Below, in pieces: positions 43,386 through 52,855 of a DNA stretch of 64,000 nt. The DNA is taken from contig NZ_JOEY01000003.1 of NCBI RefSeq assembly GCF_000718165.1, forward strand, positions 1 through 64,000, read 5' to 3'. The stretch's first letter is position 1, and the number at the start of each line of letters is the position of its first letter. Source of the stretch: Streptomyces fulvoviolaceus (GTDB taxonomy: Bacteria; Actinomycetota; Actinomycetes; Streptomycetales; Streptomycetaceae). Under the pieces are notes generated by a model. It saw nothing but the letters and a program-made list of their open reading frames with translations. It was not told the DNA's origin and did not search any database. Both the position numbers and the translations under genes were made by a program.

Positions 43386-43895
43386 GTGAGTAGGAAACCC
43401 GAACTGAGGGGGAGGGCCGCCCGACTCGCGCGGCTCTTCCCGGGAACGGCGGGCCCCGGCCAGGCGGCCCGCACCCCCTTCGTGCTCCTCGTGGTCCTCC
43501 TCCTCGGCGGCGGCCTCATCGGGCTGCTGGTGCTGAACTCGGCGCTCAGCGAAGGGTCGTTCAAACTCGACGACCTCCAGAAGGGGACGAAGAACCTCAC
43601 CGACGAGGAACAGGCCCTCCAACGGGACGTCGACGCCTACTCCGCCCCCGAAGCCCTCCAGCGCCGCGCCCGCGAGCTCGGTATGGTGCCCGGCGGCGAC
43701 CCGGCCTTCCTCGACCCCGACGGCACCGTCAGGGGCGTACCCAGCCCCGCCTCCGGCGCCGAGCCGGCCGCCGCGCGCATGCCCCTCGTCCTGGCCCCCG
43801 AGATGATCGGCACGCTGCCCGGTCCGACTCCCACGGCCACCGCCCCCACCCCCTCCGCAGCCCCGTCCTCCGCAACTCCGACCCCCGGCAGGTGA
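43386..43895 (+). CDS. ftsL: Cell-division protein FtsL
   Basis: A 169-residue bitopic division protein. Short basic cytoplasmic tail, one TM helix (FVLLVVLLLGGGLIGLLVLNSAL), then a coiled-coil segment (FKLDDLQKGTKNLTDEEQALQRDVD) and a Pro/Ser/Thr-rich end. I choose the GTG at 43386 because GGAGGG precedes it at the right distance; GTG 43353 is the alternative. Its stop overlaps the ftsI start (GTGA). FtsL bridges FtsQ/DivIC and the FtsW-FtsI synthase. Confidence 0.88.
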   Translation: MSRKPELRGRAARLARLFPGTAGPGQAARTPFVLLVVLLLGGGLIGLLVLNSALSEGSFKLDDLQKGTKNLTDEEQALQRDVDAYSAPEALQRRARELGMVPGGDPAFLDPDGTVRGVPSPASGAEPAAARMPLVLAPEMIGTLPGPTPTATAPTPSAAPSSATPTPGR

Positions 43896-45850
43896 CGGAA
43901 GTGTCCGACAGGGAACCGCCGCGCCGCCGCGTGCCCGGCCCAGCACGCCCCGGCGGCCAGCGGCGCCCGGGCCCAGGAGCCCGTCCGGCCCGCCGCCCGG
44001 CGGCGCCCCGCCCCGCGGCCCCCCGCACCATCCGGCTGGGCAGCCCCCGCCCCCGGCTGCGCCTGGTCGGCCTCGCGCTGACGCTGGTCCTGATCGCCTT
44101 CGTCGTACGGCTGCTCCAGGTGCAGGCCGTCGACGCGAGCACGTACGCCGCCAAGGCCGAGCAGAACCGGTACGTCGGCTACACCCTGACCGCCGAGCGC
44201 GGCGGTATCACCGACCGCGACGGCGTGGCCCTCGCGGCCAGCGAGGACGCGTACGACATCACGGCCGACCCCACACTGTTCACCCGCAAGCAGCTGAAGA
44301 TCGACGACGGACCCGAGCAGGCGGCTGCCCTCCTCGCCCCGATCCTCGGCCAGGACCAGGCCACGATCGTCGAGAAGCTCCGGCCCAAGAACAAGAACCT
44401 CCGCTATGTCCTGCTCGCGAACCGGCAGACCCCGCAGGTCTGGAAGCAGATCAAGGACCTGAAGACCGCGCTGGCCACCAAGTCGGAGACCGACGAGAGC
44501 ACCGCCAACGTCCTGGCCGGCGTCCTCTCGGTCCCCACCACCAAGCGCGTGTACCCGAACGGCGATCTCGCCGCCGGGATACTGGGCTGGGTCAACGCCG
44601 ACGGCAAGGGCGGCGGCGGGGTCGAGCAGCAGCTGAACAGCCTGCTCGCCGGCAAGGACGGCAAGGTCCGCTACGCCCAGTCCGGCGGCCGTCAGGTCCC
44701 CACCGCGGGCTCCACCGAGACGCCCGCCGTGCCCGGCAGCGACGTCGAGCTCACCATCGACCGCGACATCCAGTGGGCCGCGCAGAACGCGATCAGCGAG
44801 CAGGTGAAGGAGTCCAAGGCGGACCGCGGGTACGTGATAGTGCAGGACACGCAGACCGGCGAGATCCTCGCCATGGCCAACTCGCCGGGCTTCGACCCGG
44901 GCGACCTCTCCGAGGCCGACCCGAACGCCCTGCACAACTGGAGCCTTGAGGACGCCTACGAGCCCGGCTCCACCGCCAAGGTCCTGTCGATGGCCGCCGT
45001 ACTCGAAGAGGGTGTCGCCACCCCGCAGACGCATGTCGTCGTGCCCAACCGGCTGCACCGCGGCGACCGGCTCTTCAAGGACGACATCAACCACGAGACC
45101 TGGTACCTGACGCTCAACGGCGTGCTCGCCAAGTCCAGCAACATCGGCACCATCCTGGCGACCGGTCAGCTCGGCAAGACGCAGGCGCAGGCCAACCAGG
45201 TCCTCTACTCCTACCTGCGCAAGTTCGGGCTCGGCAGCTACACCGGGCTCGGCTTCCCCGGCGAGACGAAGGGCATCCTCGCGGCGCCGGAGGACTGGTC
45301 GACCTCGCAGCAGTACACGATTCCTTTCGGCCAGGGCGTGTCCATCAACGCGATGCAGGCGGCGTCCGTCTACTCGACGATCGCCAACGGCGGTGTACGC
45401 GTCGAACCCACCCTCGTGCGCGGCACGCAGGGGCCCGACGGACGCTTCACACCCACCGCGAAGCCCAAGAAGACAAGGGTCGTCAGCGAGAAGACGGCCA
45501 AGACCCTCGCCCAGATGCTGGAGTCGGTCGTGGACGACCAGGAGGGCACCGGCGCCAAGGCGCGCATCCCCGGCTACCGGGTCGCGGGCAAGACCGGTAC
45601 GGCCAACCGCGTGGATCCGGCCACCGGCAAGTACAAGGGGTACACGTCGTCGTTCGCCGGATTCGCCCCCGCCGACAAGCCCCGCATCACCGTCTACTGC
45701 GCCATCCAGAACGCCACCAAGGGCAACTACTTCGGCGGCCAGATCTGCGGCCCCGTCTACAAGAAGGTCATGGAGTTCGCCCTGAAGACCCTGCAGGTCC
45801 CGCCGACCGGAACCAAGTCCGCCAGCCTTCCGGTCACCTACAAGCCCTGA
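43892..45850 (+). CDS. ftsI: Division-specific penicillin-binding protein (class B PBP)
   Basis: The septal peptidoglycan transpeptidase, partner of FtsW. The 652-residue protein has an Arg/Pro-rich cytoplasmic start and one TM helix (LRLVGLALTLVLIAFVVRLL). The dimerisation domain comes next, and the transpeptidase domain has STAK (in YEPGSTAKVLSM), SSN and KTG (AGKTGTANR). No PASTA domains. It begins at the GTG at 43892, overlapping ftsL by 4 bp. In Streptomyces it is needed for sporulation septa rather than viability. Confidence 0.94.
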   Translation: MTEVSDREPPRRRVPGPARPGGQRRPGPGARPARRPAAPRPAAPRTIRLGSPRPRLRLVGLALTLVLIAFVVRLLQVQAVDASTYAAKAEQNRYVGYTLTAERGGITDRDGVALAASEDAYDITADPTLFTRKQLKIDDGPEQAAALLAPILGQDQATIVEKLRPKNKNLRYVLLANRQTPQVWKQIKDLKTALATKSETDESTANVLAGVLSVPTTKRVYPNGDLAAGILGWVNADGKGGGGVEQQLNSLLAGKDGKVRYAQSGGRQVPTAGSTETPAVPGSDVELTIDRDIQWAAQNAISEQVKESKADRGYVIVQDTQTGEILAMANSPGFDPGDLSEADPNALHNWSLEDAYEPGSTAKVLSMAAVLEEGVATPQTHVVVPNRLHRGDRLFKDDINHETWYLTLNGVLAKSSNIGTILATGQLGKTQAQANQVLYSYLRKFGLGSYTGLGFPGETKGILAAPEDWSTSQQYTIPFGQGVSINAMQAASVYSTIANGGVRVEPTLVRGTQGPDGRFTPTAKPKKTRVVSEKTAKTLAQMLESVVDDQEGTGAKARIPGYRVAGKTGTANRVDPATGKYKGYTSSFAGFAPADKPRITVYCAIQNATKGNYFGGQICGPVYKKVMEFALKTLQVPPTGTKSASLPVTYKP

Positions 45851-45877
45851 TCAGCACCAAGCCACCAGGACCACCTC

Positions 45878-47533
45878 GTGACAACGATCACCCCCGACGC
45901 CGGGAACCAGGGCGCGCCCGCGCCCTCACTTCGCTCCGAAGCGGGTGCGCCCGGTACGCTCACCGCCGTGCCACACGCTGATCAGTCCCAAACCACCCAG
46001 AAGGGCGCACCCGTGACATATCCGGGACCGCCCCGGCCGGTCCGGGTCTCCGCAACACCCCTCGCGGAGCTCGCCGATCAGCTGGGTATCGCCACGCCGG
46101 ACAGCGCCGCGGAGATCACGGGCATCACCCATGACTCGCGCGCCGTCCGCCCCGGCGACCTGTACGCCGCCCTCCCGGGCGCCCGCCTGCACGGCGCCGA
46201 CTTCGTCACCCAGGCCGCCGGCCTCGGCGCAGTCGCCGTGCTGACCGACCCGACGGGCGCCGAGCGCGCCGCGGCGACCGGGCTGCCGGTTCTGGTGGTC
46301 GACGACCCGCGCGCGGAGATGGGCGAACTGGCGGCCACGATCTACGGCCACCCGGGCCCCGATCTGCTCCAGATCGGCATCACCGGCACCTCCGGCAAGA
46401 CCACCACGGCCTACCTCGTCGAGGGCGGTCTGAAGGCGGCCAAGGCCACCGGCCTGATCGGCACGGTCGAGATGCGCATCGGCGACGAACGCATCAAGTC
46501 CGAGCGCACCACCCCCGAAGCCACCGACCTCCAGGCCCTGTTCGCGGTCATGCGCGAGCGCGGTGTCGAGGCGGTCGCCATGGAGGTCTCCAGCCATGCC
46601 CTGGTCCTCGGCCGGGTCGACGGCTGCGTCTTCGACATCGGCGTCTTCACCAACCTCAGCCCGGAACACATGGAGTTCCACTCCGACATGGAGGACTACT
46701 TCCGGGCCAAGGCGCAGCTTTTCACGCCGAAACGCAGCAGGCTCGGGGTCGTCAACCTCGACGACGAGTACGGACGCAGGCTGGCCAAGGAAGCCACCGT
46801 TCCCGTCGTCACCTTCTCCGCAGAGGGCCACCCGGACGCCGACTGGCGCGCCGAGGACGTCCAAGTCGGGCCCATGGACTCGACGTTCACCGTGATCGGC
46901 CCCAAGGCGGAGCGGATCACCGCCAGGGCGCCGCTCCCCGGGACCTTCAACGTGGCCAACACCCTCACCGCGATCGTCGCCCTCGCCGCCGCCGGCCTCG
47001 ACCCGCAGACGGCCGCCGACGGCATCGCCGCCGTGCCGGGTGTACCGGGCCGCCTGGAGCGCGTGGACGCCGGACAGCCGTATCTCGCGGTCGTCGACTA
47101 CGCCCACAAGACCGACGCCGTCGAATCGGTCCTGCGCGCGCTGCGCAAGGTCACCGAGGGCAAGTTGCACATCGTGCTCGGCTGCGGCGGGGACCGCGAC
47201 AAGACCAAGCGCGCGCCGATGGGCGCCGCCGCGGCCCGGCTCTCCGACACCGCCGTACTGACCTCCGACAATCCCCGCTCCGAGGACCCCCTCGCGATCC
47301 TCGCAACCATGCTCGAGGGCGCGGCGTCCGTGCCAGTACACGAGCGCGGCGAGGTCCAGGTCTTCGAGGACCGGGCCGCCGCGATCACCGCAGCCGTCGC
47401 CCGCGCGCGGCCGGGCGACACGGTGCTGGTCGCCGGGAAGGGTCACGAGCAGGGCCAGGACATCGCCGGGGTGGTCCGTCCCTTCGACGACCGCCAGGTG
47501 CTTCGCGAAGCTATCCAGAAGACCCAGGGATGA
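45878..47533 (+). CDS. murE: UDP-MurNAc-tripeptide ligase
   Basis: Adds diaminopimelate (LL-DAP in Streptomyces) to UDP-MurNAc-L-Ala-D-Glu. The 551-residue protein has the ATP loop GITGTSGKTTTAYL, the GTVEMRIGD region and the DAP-specific DNPRSEDP motif, with KGHEQGQ near the end. The first 45 residues are low-conservation, so translation might instead begin at the GTG near 46013 (VTYPGPPRPVRV). The 27-bp gap to ftsI suggests a common transcript. murF starts 4 bp after the stop. Confidence 0.93.
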   Translation: MTTITPDAGNQGAPAPSLRSEAGAPGTLTAVPHADQSQTTQKGAPVTYPGPPRPVRVSATPLAELADQLGIATPDSAAEITGITHDSRAVRPGDLYAALPGARLHGADFVTQAAGLGAVAVLTDPTGAERAAATGLPVLVVDDPRAEMGELAATIYGHPGPDLLQIGITGTSGKTTTAYLVEGGLKAAKATGLIGTVEMRIGDERIKSERTTPEATDLQALFAVMRERGVEAVAMEVSSHALVLGRVDGCVFDIGVFTNLSPEHMEFHSDMEDYFRAKAQLFTPKRSRLGVVNLDDEYGRRLAKEATVPVVTFSAEGHPDADWRAEDVQVGPMDSTFTVIGPKAERITARAPLPGTFNVANTLTAIVALAAAGLDPQTAADGIAAVPGVPGRLERVDAGQPYLAVVDYAHKTDAVESVLRALRKVTEGKLHIVLGCGGDRDKTKRAPMGAAAARLSDTAVLTSDNPRSEDPLAILATMLEGAASVPVHERGEVQVFEDRAAAITAAVARARPGDTVLVAGKGHEQGQDIAGVVRPFDDRQVLREAIQKTQG

Positions 47534-47537
47534 ACTT

Positions 47538-48944
47538 GTGATCGCCCTCTCTCTCGCCGAGATCGCCTCAGTCGTCGGCGGGCAGACACACGACATACCG
47601 GATCCGTCGGTCCGGATCACCGGGCCCGTCGTCATCGATTCACGTCAGGTGAAGGACGGCAGTCTGTTCGCCGCCTTCGTGGGCGAACGCGTCGACGGCC
47701 ACGACTACGCGGAGAAGGCCGTCGCAGCGGGCGCTGCCGCCGTGCTGGCACAGCGCCCCGTCGGCGTGCCCGCGATCGTCGTGGACGATGTCCAGACGGC
47801 CCTAGGCGCCCTCGCGCGTCATGTCGTACGACGGCTCGGCGCGACCCTCGTGGGCCTCACCGGCTCAGCGGGCAAGACCAGCACCAAGGACCTGATCGCG
47901 CAGGTGCTGCAGCGCAAGGCGCCGACGGTGTGGACGCCGGGCTCGCTCAACAATGAGATCGGGCTGCCGCTGACCGCCCTGTCCGCCACCGAGGAGACGA
48001 AGTTCCTCGTGCTGGAGATGGGCGCCCGCGGCATCGGCCACATCCGCTACCTCACCGATCTGACGCCCCCGAAGATCGGCCTCGTCCTCAACGTCGGCAC
48101 CGCCCACATCGGCGAGTTCGGCGGCCGCGAGCAGATCGCGCAGGCCAAGGGCGAAATGGTAGAGGGCCTTCCGGAAGACGGCGCCGCGGTGCTCAACGCC
48201 GACGATCCCCTCGTACGGGCCATGGCATCCCGTACGAAGGCGAAGGTGATCCTTTTCGGAGAGTCCGGCGAAGCGGACGTACGCGCCGAGAACGTGAGAC
48301 TCACGGACAGCGGACAGCCTGCCTTCATGCTTCGCACACCCTCCGGTGCAAGCGAAGTGACCATGCGCCTGTACGGTGAGCACCACGTGTCGAACGCGCT
48401 CGCCGCGGCCGCCGTCGCCCATGAGCTGGGCATGTCCGCGGAAGAGATCGCCATCGCCCTCTCCGAGGCGGGCTCCCTCTCCCGCTGGCGGATGGAGGTC
48501 ACCGAGCGCCCGGACGGCGTGACGATCGTCAACGACGCCTACAACGCGAACCCCGAGTCCATGCGAGCCGCCCTGCGCGCGCTCGCGGCGATGGGCAACG
48601 GACGTCGTACGTGGGCGGTGCTCGGCCAGATGGCCGAGCTCGGGGACGAGGCGCTCGCCGAGCACGACGCGGTCGGACGGCTCGCCGTCCGGCTCAATGT
48701 CGGCAAGCTCGTCGCGGTCGGGGGCAGGGAAGCGTCCTGGCTGCAACTGGGCGCATATAACGAGGGTTCGTGGGGTGAGGAGTCGGTGCACGTGTCCGAC
48801 GCACAGGCGGCGGTCGACCTGCTGCGCAGCGAGCTGCGCCCGGGAGACGTCGTACTCGTGAAGGCGTCCCGGTCGGTGGGCCTGGAAAGTGTTGCCGAGG
48901 CGCTGCTCGGGACCGGTACCGAGGGTGAGGTTGCCGCCCGATGA
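47538..48944 (+). CDS. murF: UDP-MurNAc-pentapeptide synthase
   Basis: Adds D-Ala-D-Ala to the UDP-MurNAc tripeptide. The 468-residue Mur ligase has the P-loop GLTGSAGKTSTKDL, the LNNEIGLPLT segment typical of MurF, the conserved NDAYNANPESM motif and WRMEVTERPDG. GTG start at 47538, 4 nt after the murE stop. The stop overlaps the mraY start by ATGA. Confidence 0.94.
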   Translation: MIALSLAEIASVVGGQTHDIPDPSVRITGPVVIDSRQVKDGSLFAAFVGERVDGHDYAEKAVAAGAAAVLAQRPVGVPAIVVDDVQTALGALARHVVRRLGATLVGLTGSAGKTSTKDLIAQVLQRKAPTVWTPGSLNNEIGLPLTALSATEETKFLVLEMGARGIGHIRYLTDLTPPKIGLVLNVGTAHIGEFGGREQIAQAKGEMVEGLPEDGAAVLNADDPLVRAMASRTKAKVILFGESGEADVRAENVRLTDSGQPAFMLRTPSGASEVTMRLYGEHHVSNALAAAAVAHELGMSAEEIAIALSEAGSLSRWRMEVTERPDGVTIVNDAYNANPESMRAALRALAAMGNGRRTWAVLGQMAELGDEALAEHDAVGRLAVRLNVGKLVAVGGREASWLQLGAYNEGSWGEESVHVSDAQAAVDLLRSELRPGDVVLVKASRSVGLESVAEALLGTGTEGEVAAR

Positions 48945-50014
48945 TGAAGCAGGTCCTGTTCTCAGGAGTCATTGGCCTCTTCCTGACCCTGATCGGCACC
49001 CCGCTGCTGATCAAGCTGCTGGCCCGCAAGGGATACGGCCAGTACATCCGCGACGACGGCCCGCGCGAGCACGCCAGCAAGCGCGGTACGCCGACGATGG
49101 GCGGTATCGCCTTCATCTTCGCGACGGTCGCCGCGTACTTCCTGTCCAAGCTCATCACCGGCTACACGCCGACCTATTCGGGTCTGCTGGTCCTCGGTCT
49201 GATGGTCGGCATGGGCATGGTCGGCTTCCTCGACGACTACATCAAGATCGTCAAGCGGCGCTCGCTCGGTCTGCGGGCCAAGGCGAAGATGGCCGGCCAG
49301 CTGACCGTCGGCATCTCCTTCGCGGTGCTCGCGCTGCAGTTCGCGGACGCCCGCGGCCAGACCCCGGCCTCCACCCGGCTGTCGTTCATCACGGACTTCG
49401 GCTGGAAGATCGGCCCCGTGCTGTTCGTGGTCTGGGCGCTGTTCATGATCCTCGCGATGTCGAACGGCGTGAACCTGACGGACGGTCTGGACGGCCTCGC
49501 CACCGGCGCCTCCGTCCTCGTCTTCGGCGCCTACACCTTCATCGGCGTCTGGCAGTTCCAGGAGTCCTGCGCCAACGGCGAGACCCTGACCAACCCCAAC
49601 GCCTGCTACGAGGTCCGGGATCCGCTCGACCTCGCGGTGATCGCCTCCGCGCTGATGGGCGCCTGTCTCGGCTTCCTGTGGTGGAACACCTCGCCGGCCA
49701 AGATCTTCATGGGTGACACCGGTTCGCTCGCGCTCGGCGGTGTCCTCACGGGTCTGGCCATCTGCTCCCGCACGGAGCTCCTGGTGGCCATCATGGGCGG
49801 TCTGTTCGTCCTCATCACCATGTCGGTCGTCATCCAGGTCGGCTCGTTCCGGATGACCGGCAAGCGTGTCTTCCGCATGGCGCCACTCCAGCACCACTTC
49901 GAACTCAAGGGCTGGTCGGAAGTCCTTGTGGTGGTCCGGTTCTGGATCATCCAGGGCATCTGCGTGATCGTCGGCCTGGGTCTCTTCTACGCGGGATGGG
50001 CAGCAGAAAAGTGA
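48941..50014 (+). CDS. mraY: Phospho-MurNAc-pentapeptide translocase
   Basis: Makes lipid I at the membrane by moving phospho-MurNAc-pentapeptide to undecaprenyl phosphate. The 357-residue, ten-helix protein shows KRGTPTMGGI, MVGFLDDYIK, MSNGVNLTDGLDGLATG and FMGDTGSLALGG, and ends with the MAPLQHHFE histidine motif. ATG 48941 overlaps the murF stop. The 3' end overlaps the murD start by 4 to 19 bp depending on which start is used. Confidence 0.95.
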   Translation: MMKQVLFSGVIGLFLTLIGTPLLIKLLARKGYGQYIRDDGPREHASKRGTPTMGGIAFIFATVAAYFLSKLITGYTPTYSGLLVLGLMVGMGMVGFLDDYIKIVKRRSLGLRAKAKMAGQLTVGISFAVLALQFADARGQTPASTRLSFITDFGWKIGPVLFVVWALFMILAMSNGVNLTDGLDGLATGASVLVFGAYTFIGVWQFQESCANGETLTNPNACYEVRDPLDLAVIASALMGACLGFLWWNTSPAKIFMGDTGSLALGGVLTGLAICSRTELLVAIMGGLFVLITMSVVIQVGSFRMTGKRVFRMAPLQHHFELKGWSEVLVVVRFWIIQGICVIVGLGLFYAGWAAEK

Positions 50015-51414
50015 CCGACTGGCAGGGCAAGCGCGTCACCGTCGCCGGGCTCGGCGTCTCCGGTATCCCGGCGGCCAAGGTGCTGCACGGCCTCGGCGCC
50101 GTCGTGACGGTCGTCAACGACGGCGACGACGCCCGCGCCCGCGCACAGGCCGCCGAACTGGAGGCGCTCGGCGTCACCGTTCGGCTCGGCGACGGCGCAA
50201 CCCTGCCCGAGGGCACCGAACTCGTCGTCACCGCACCGGGCTGGAAGCCGGACAAGCCGCTGTTCGCAGCGGCTGCCGCGGCCGGCATCGAGGTCTGGGG
50301 CGACGTCGAGCTCGCCTGGCGCCTGCGCGGCCCGGATGCCGCCCCCTGGCTCGCCGTCACCGGCACCAACGGCAAGACCACCACGGTCCAGATGCTCGCC
50401 TCGATCCTCAAGGCGGCGGGCCTGCGCACGGCCGCCGTCGGCAACATCGGCGTCTCGCTCCTCGACGCGGTGCTCGGCGAGGAGCAGTACGACGTCCTCG
50501 CCGTGGAGTTGTCGAGCTATCAGCTGCACTGGGCGCCCTCCCTGCGCGCCCACTCCGCCGCCGTACTGAATCTGGCGCCCGATCACCTCGACTGGCACGG
50601 CTCCATGGAGGCGTACGCCGCCGACAAGGGCCGTATCTACGAGGGCAATCGGATCGCCTGCGTCTACAACGTCGCCGACAAGGGCACCGAGGACCTGGTG
50701 ATCGAGGCCGACGTCGAGGAGGGCTGCCGGGCCGTCGGCTTCACCCTCGGCACGCCGGGACCGTCCCAACTCGGGGTCGTGGACGGCATCCTGGTCGACC
50801 GCGCCTTCGTCGAGAACCGGCAGAAGAACGCCCAGGAGCTCGCCGAGGTCTCCGACGTCAACCCGCCGGCCCCGCACAACATCGCCAACGCCCTTGCGGC
50901 GGCGGCCCTCGCGCGCGCCTTCGGGGTGCCCGCTTCGGCCGTACGGGACGGGCTGAGGGCCTTCACCCCGGACGCCCACCGCATCGCACACGTGGCCGAT
51001 GTGGACGGGGTCGCGTATGTCGACGACTCCAAGGCGACCAACACGCATGCGGCGGAAGCCTCGTTGGCGGCGTACGAGTCGATCGTGTGGATCGCGGGCG
51101 GGCTCGCCAAAGGGGCGACCTTCGACGAACTGGTCGCCAAGTCGGCAAAGCGACTTCGAGGGGTCGTGCTCATCGGCGCGGACCGGGCGCTGATCCGGGA
51201 AGCCCTGACGCGACACGCGCCGGAAGTACCCGTGGTGGACCTCGACCGGACCGACACTGGGGCGATGCCCGCGGCTGTCCAGGAGGCCCGTCGGCTCGCC
51301 GCCGCAGGCGACACGGTGCTGCTGGCCCCGGCCTGCGCCTCGATGGACATGTTCGCCAACTACAACAAGCGCGGTGACGCGTTCGCGCAGGCCGTTCGCG
51401 AACTCGGAACCTGA
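49996..51414 (+). CDS. murD: UDP-MurNAc-L-Ala:D-Glu ligase
   Basis: Adds D-glutamate to UDP-MurNAc-L-alanine. The 472-residue Mur ligase has RVTVAGLGVSG at the start, the ATP loop VTGTNGKTTTVQML, ELSSYQLHW, NLAPDHLDWH and VDDSKATNTHAA. ATG 49996 overlaps mraY by 19 bp; the GTG at 50011 (GTGA overlap with the mraY stop) is an equally sensible start. Confidence 0.93.
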   Translation: MGSRKVTDWQGKRVTVAGLGVSGIPAAKVLHGLGAVVTVVNDGDDARARAQAAELEALGVTVRLGDGATLPEGTELVVTAPGWKPDKPLFAAAAAAGIEVWGDVELAWRLRGPDAAPWLAVTGTNGKTTTVQMLASILKAAGLRTAAVGNIGVSLLDAVLGEEQYDVLAVELSSYQLHWAPSLRAHSAAVLNLAPDHLDWHGSMEAYAADKGRIYEGNRIACVYNVADKGTEDLVIEADVEEGCRAVGFTLGTPGPSQLGVVDGILVDRAFVENRQKNAQELAEVSDVNPPAPHNIANALAAAALARAFGVPASAVRDGLRAFTPDAHRIAHVADVDGVAYVDDSKATNTHAAEASLAAYESIVWIAGGLAKGATFDELVAKSAKRLRGVVLIGADRALIREALTRHAPEVPVVDLDRTDTGAMPAAVQEARRLAAAGDTVLLAPACASMDMFANYNKRGDAFAQAVRELGT

Positions 51415-51487
51415 CCCGGCCGCCTGCCGGGCGGACCTTGGGAGGGACGCGTGGGACCGTCGAGGTCGACGTACATTGAGGTCTGCG

Positions 51488-52849
51488 ATGCCCGGTAGCC
51501 GTACCGGACGGCCGCCCGTGCAGCGGCGGACCGCCCGGCCCGCCGCACCCCGGCCGTCGCGCGAGAACGCGATCCTCCGGCTGTACCTGAACGCCCGCCG
51601 CGCCTGGGACCGGCCGCTGACCGCGTACTACCTGATCCTCGGCGGCAGCCTGCTGATCACCGTGCTCGGACTGGTGATGGTCTACTCGGCCTCCCAGATC
51701 ACGGCCCTGCAGATGTCGCTGCCGGGCTCCTACTTCTTCCGCAAGCAGCTCCTCGCCGCCGTCATCGGCGGAGTGCTGCTGCTGGCCGCCTCCCGGATGC
51801 CGGTGAAGCTGCACCGGGCGCTGGCCTACCCGATCCTGGCGGGCGCGGTCTTCCTGATGGCCCTGGTCCAGGTGCCGGGGATAGGGATGTCGGTCAACGG
51901 CAACCAGAACTGGATCTCGCTCGGCGGCTCCTTCCAGATCCAGCCCAGCGAGTTCGGCAAGCTCGCGCTGGTGCTGTGGGCCGCCGACCTGCTCGCCCGC
52001 AAGCAGGACAAGAAGCTGCTGACCCAGTGGAAGCACATGCTGGTGCCGCTCGTCCCGGTCGCCTTCATGCTGCTCGGGCTGATCATGCTCGGCGGCGACA
52101 TGGGTACGGCGATCATCCTGACGGCGATCCTGTTCGGCCTGCTGTGGCTGGCGGGGGCGCCGACCCGGCTGTTCGTCGGCGTGCTCTCGATCGCCGCCAC
52201 GCTCGGGTTCATCCTGATCAAGACCAGCCCTAACCGCATGGCCCGGCTCGCCTGCATCGGCGCCACCGAGCCCCGCGCGGGCGCCGCCGACTGCTGGCAG
52301 GCCGTCCACGGGATCTACGCGCTCGCCTCCGGCGGAATCTTTGGCTCCGGGCTCGGTGCGAGTGTGGAAAAATGGGGCCAACTCCCCGAAGCCCACACCG
52401 ACTTCATCTTCGCCGTCACCGGTGAGGAACTGGGCCTCGCGGGGACGCTGTCGGTACTCGCTCTCTTCGCGGCTCTAGGCTATGCGGGTATCCGCGTGGC
52501 CGGACGCACGGAGGACCCCTTCGTGAGGTATGCCGCGGGAGGTGTGACCACCTGGATCACCGCTCAGGCGGTGATCAACATCGGTGCGGTGCTCGGTCTG
52601 CTGCCGATCGCCGGCGTCCCCCTCCCGCTGTTCTCCTACGGGGGCTCCGCCCTGCTGCCGACCATGTTCGCCATCGGGTTGCTGATCGCCTTCGCGCGTG
52701 AGGAACCCGGTGCGCGGGCGGCGCTTTCTCTGCGGCAACCCCGCTTTGGTAGAAAGCGGGCGGGAGGCGCCGTGCCGGCACGGGGGCCTCGGAGATGGAA
52801 CACGATGCGACGGCGTGCCTCGGAGGCGCGTTCGTCCGGAGAGCGGTGA
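51488..52849 (+). CDS. ftsW: SEDS-family septal glycosyltransferase FtsW
   Basis: The septal peptidoglycan polymerase working with FtsI. The 453-residue, ten-helix protein shows VMVYSASQI, NQNWISLGGSFQIQPSEFGKLAL, the periplasmic loop with PEAHTDFIFAVTGEELG, and PLPLFSYGGSALLPTMFAIGLL. I use the ATG at 51488 (MPGSRTGRPP); the frame from 51374 would start inside murD. The basic C-terminal tail may bind division partners. Confidence 0.94.
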   Translation: MPGSRTGRPPVQRRTARPAAPRPSRENAILRLYLNARRAWDRPLTAYYLILGGSLLITVLGLVMVYSASQITALQMSLPGSYFFRKQLLAAVIGGVLLLAASRMPVKLHRALAYPILAGAVFLMALVQVPGIGMSVNGNQNWISLGGSFQIQPSEFGKLALVLWAADLLARKQDKKLLTQWKHMLVPLVPVAFMLLGLIMLGGDMGTAIILTAILFGLLWLAGAPTRLFVGVLSIAATLGFILIKTSPNRMARLACIGATEPRAGAADCWQAVHGIYALASGGIFGSGLGASVEKWGQLPEAHTDFIFAVTGEELGLAGTLSVLALFAALGYAGIRVAGRTEDPFVRYAAGGVTTWITAQAVINIGAVLGLLPIAGVPLPLFSYGGSALLPTMFAIGLLIAFAREEPGARAALSLRQPRFGRKRAGGAVPARGPRRWNTMRRRASEARSSGER

Positions 52850-52855
52850 ATTTCG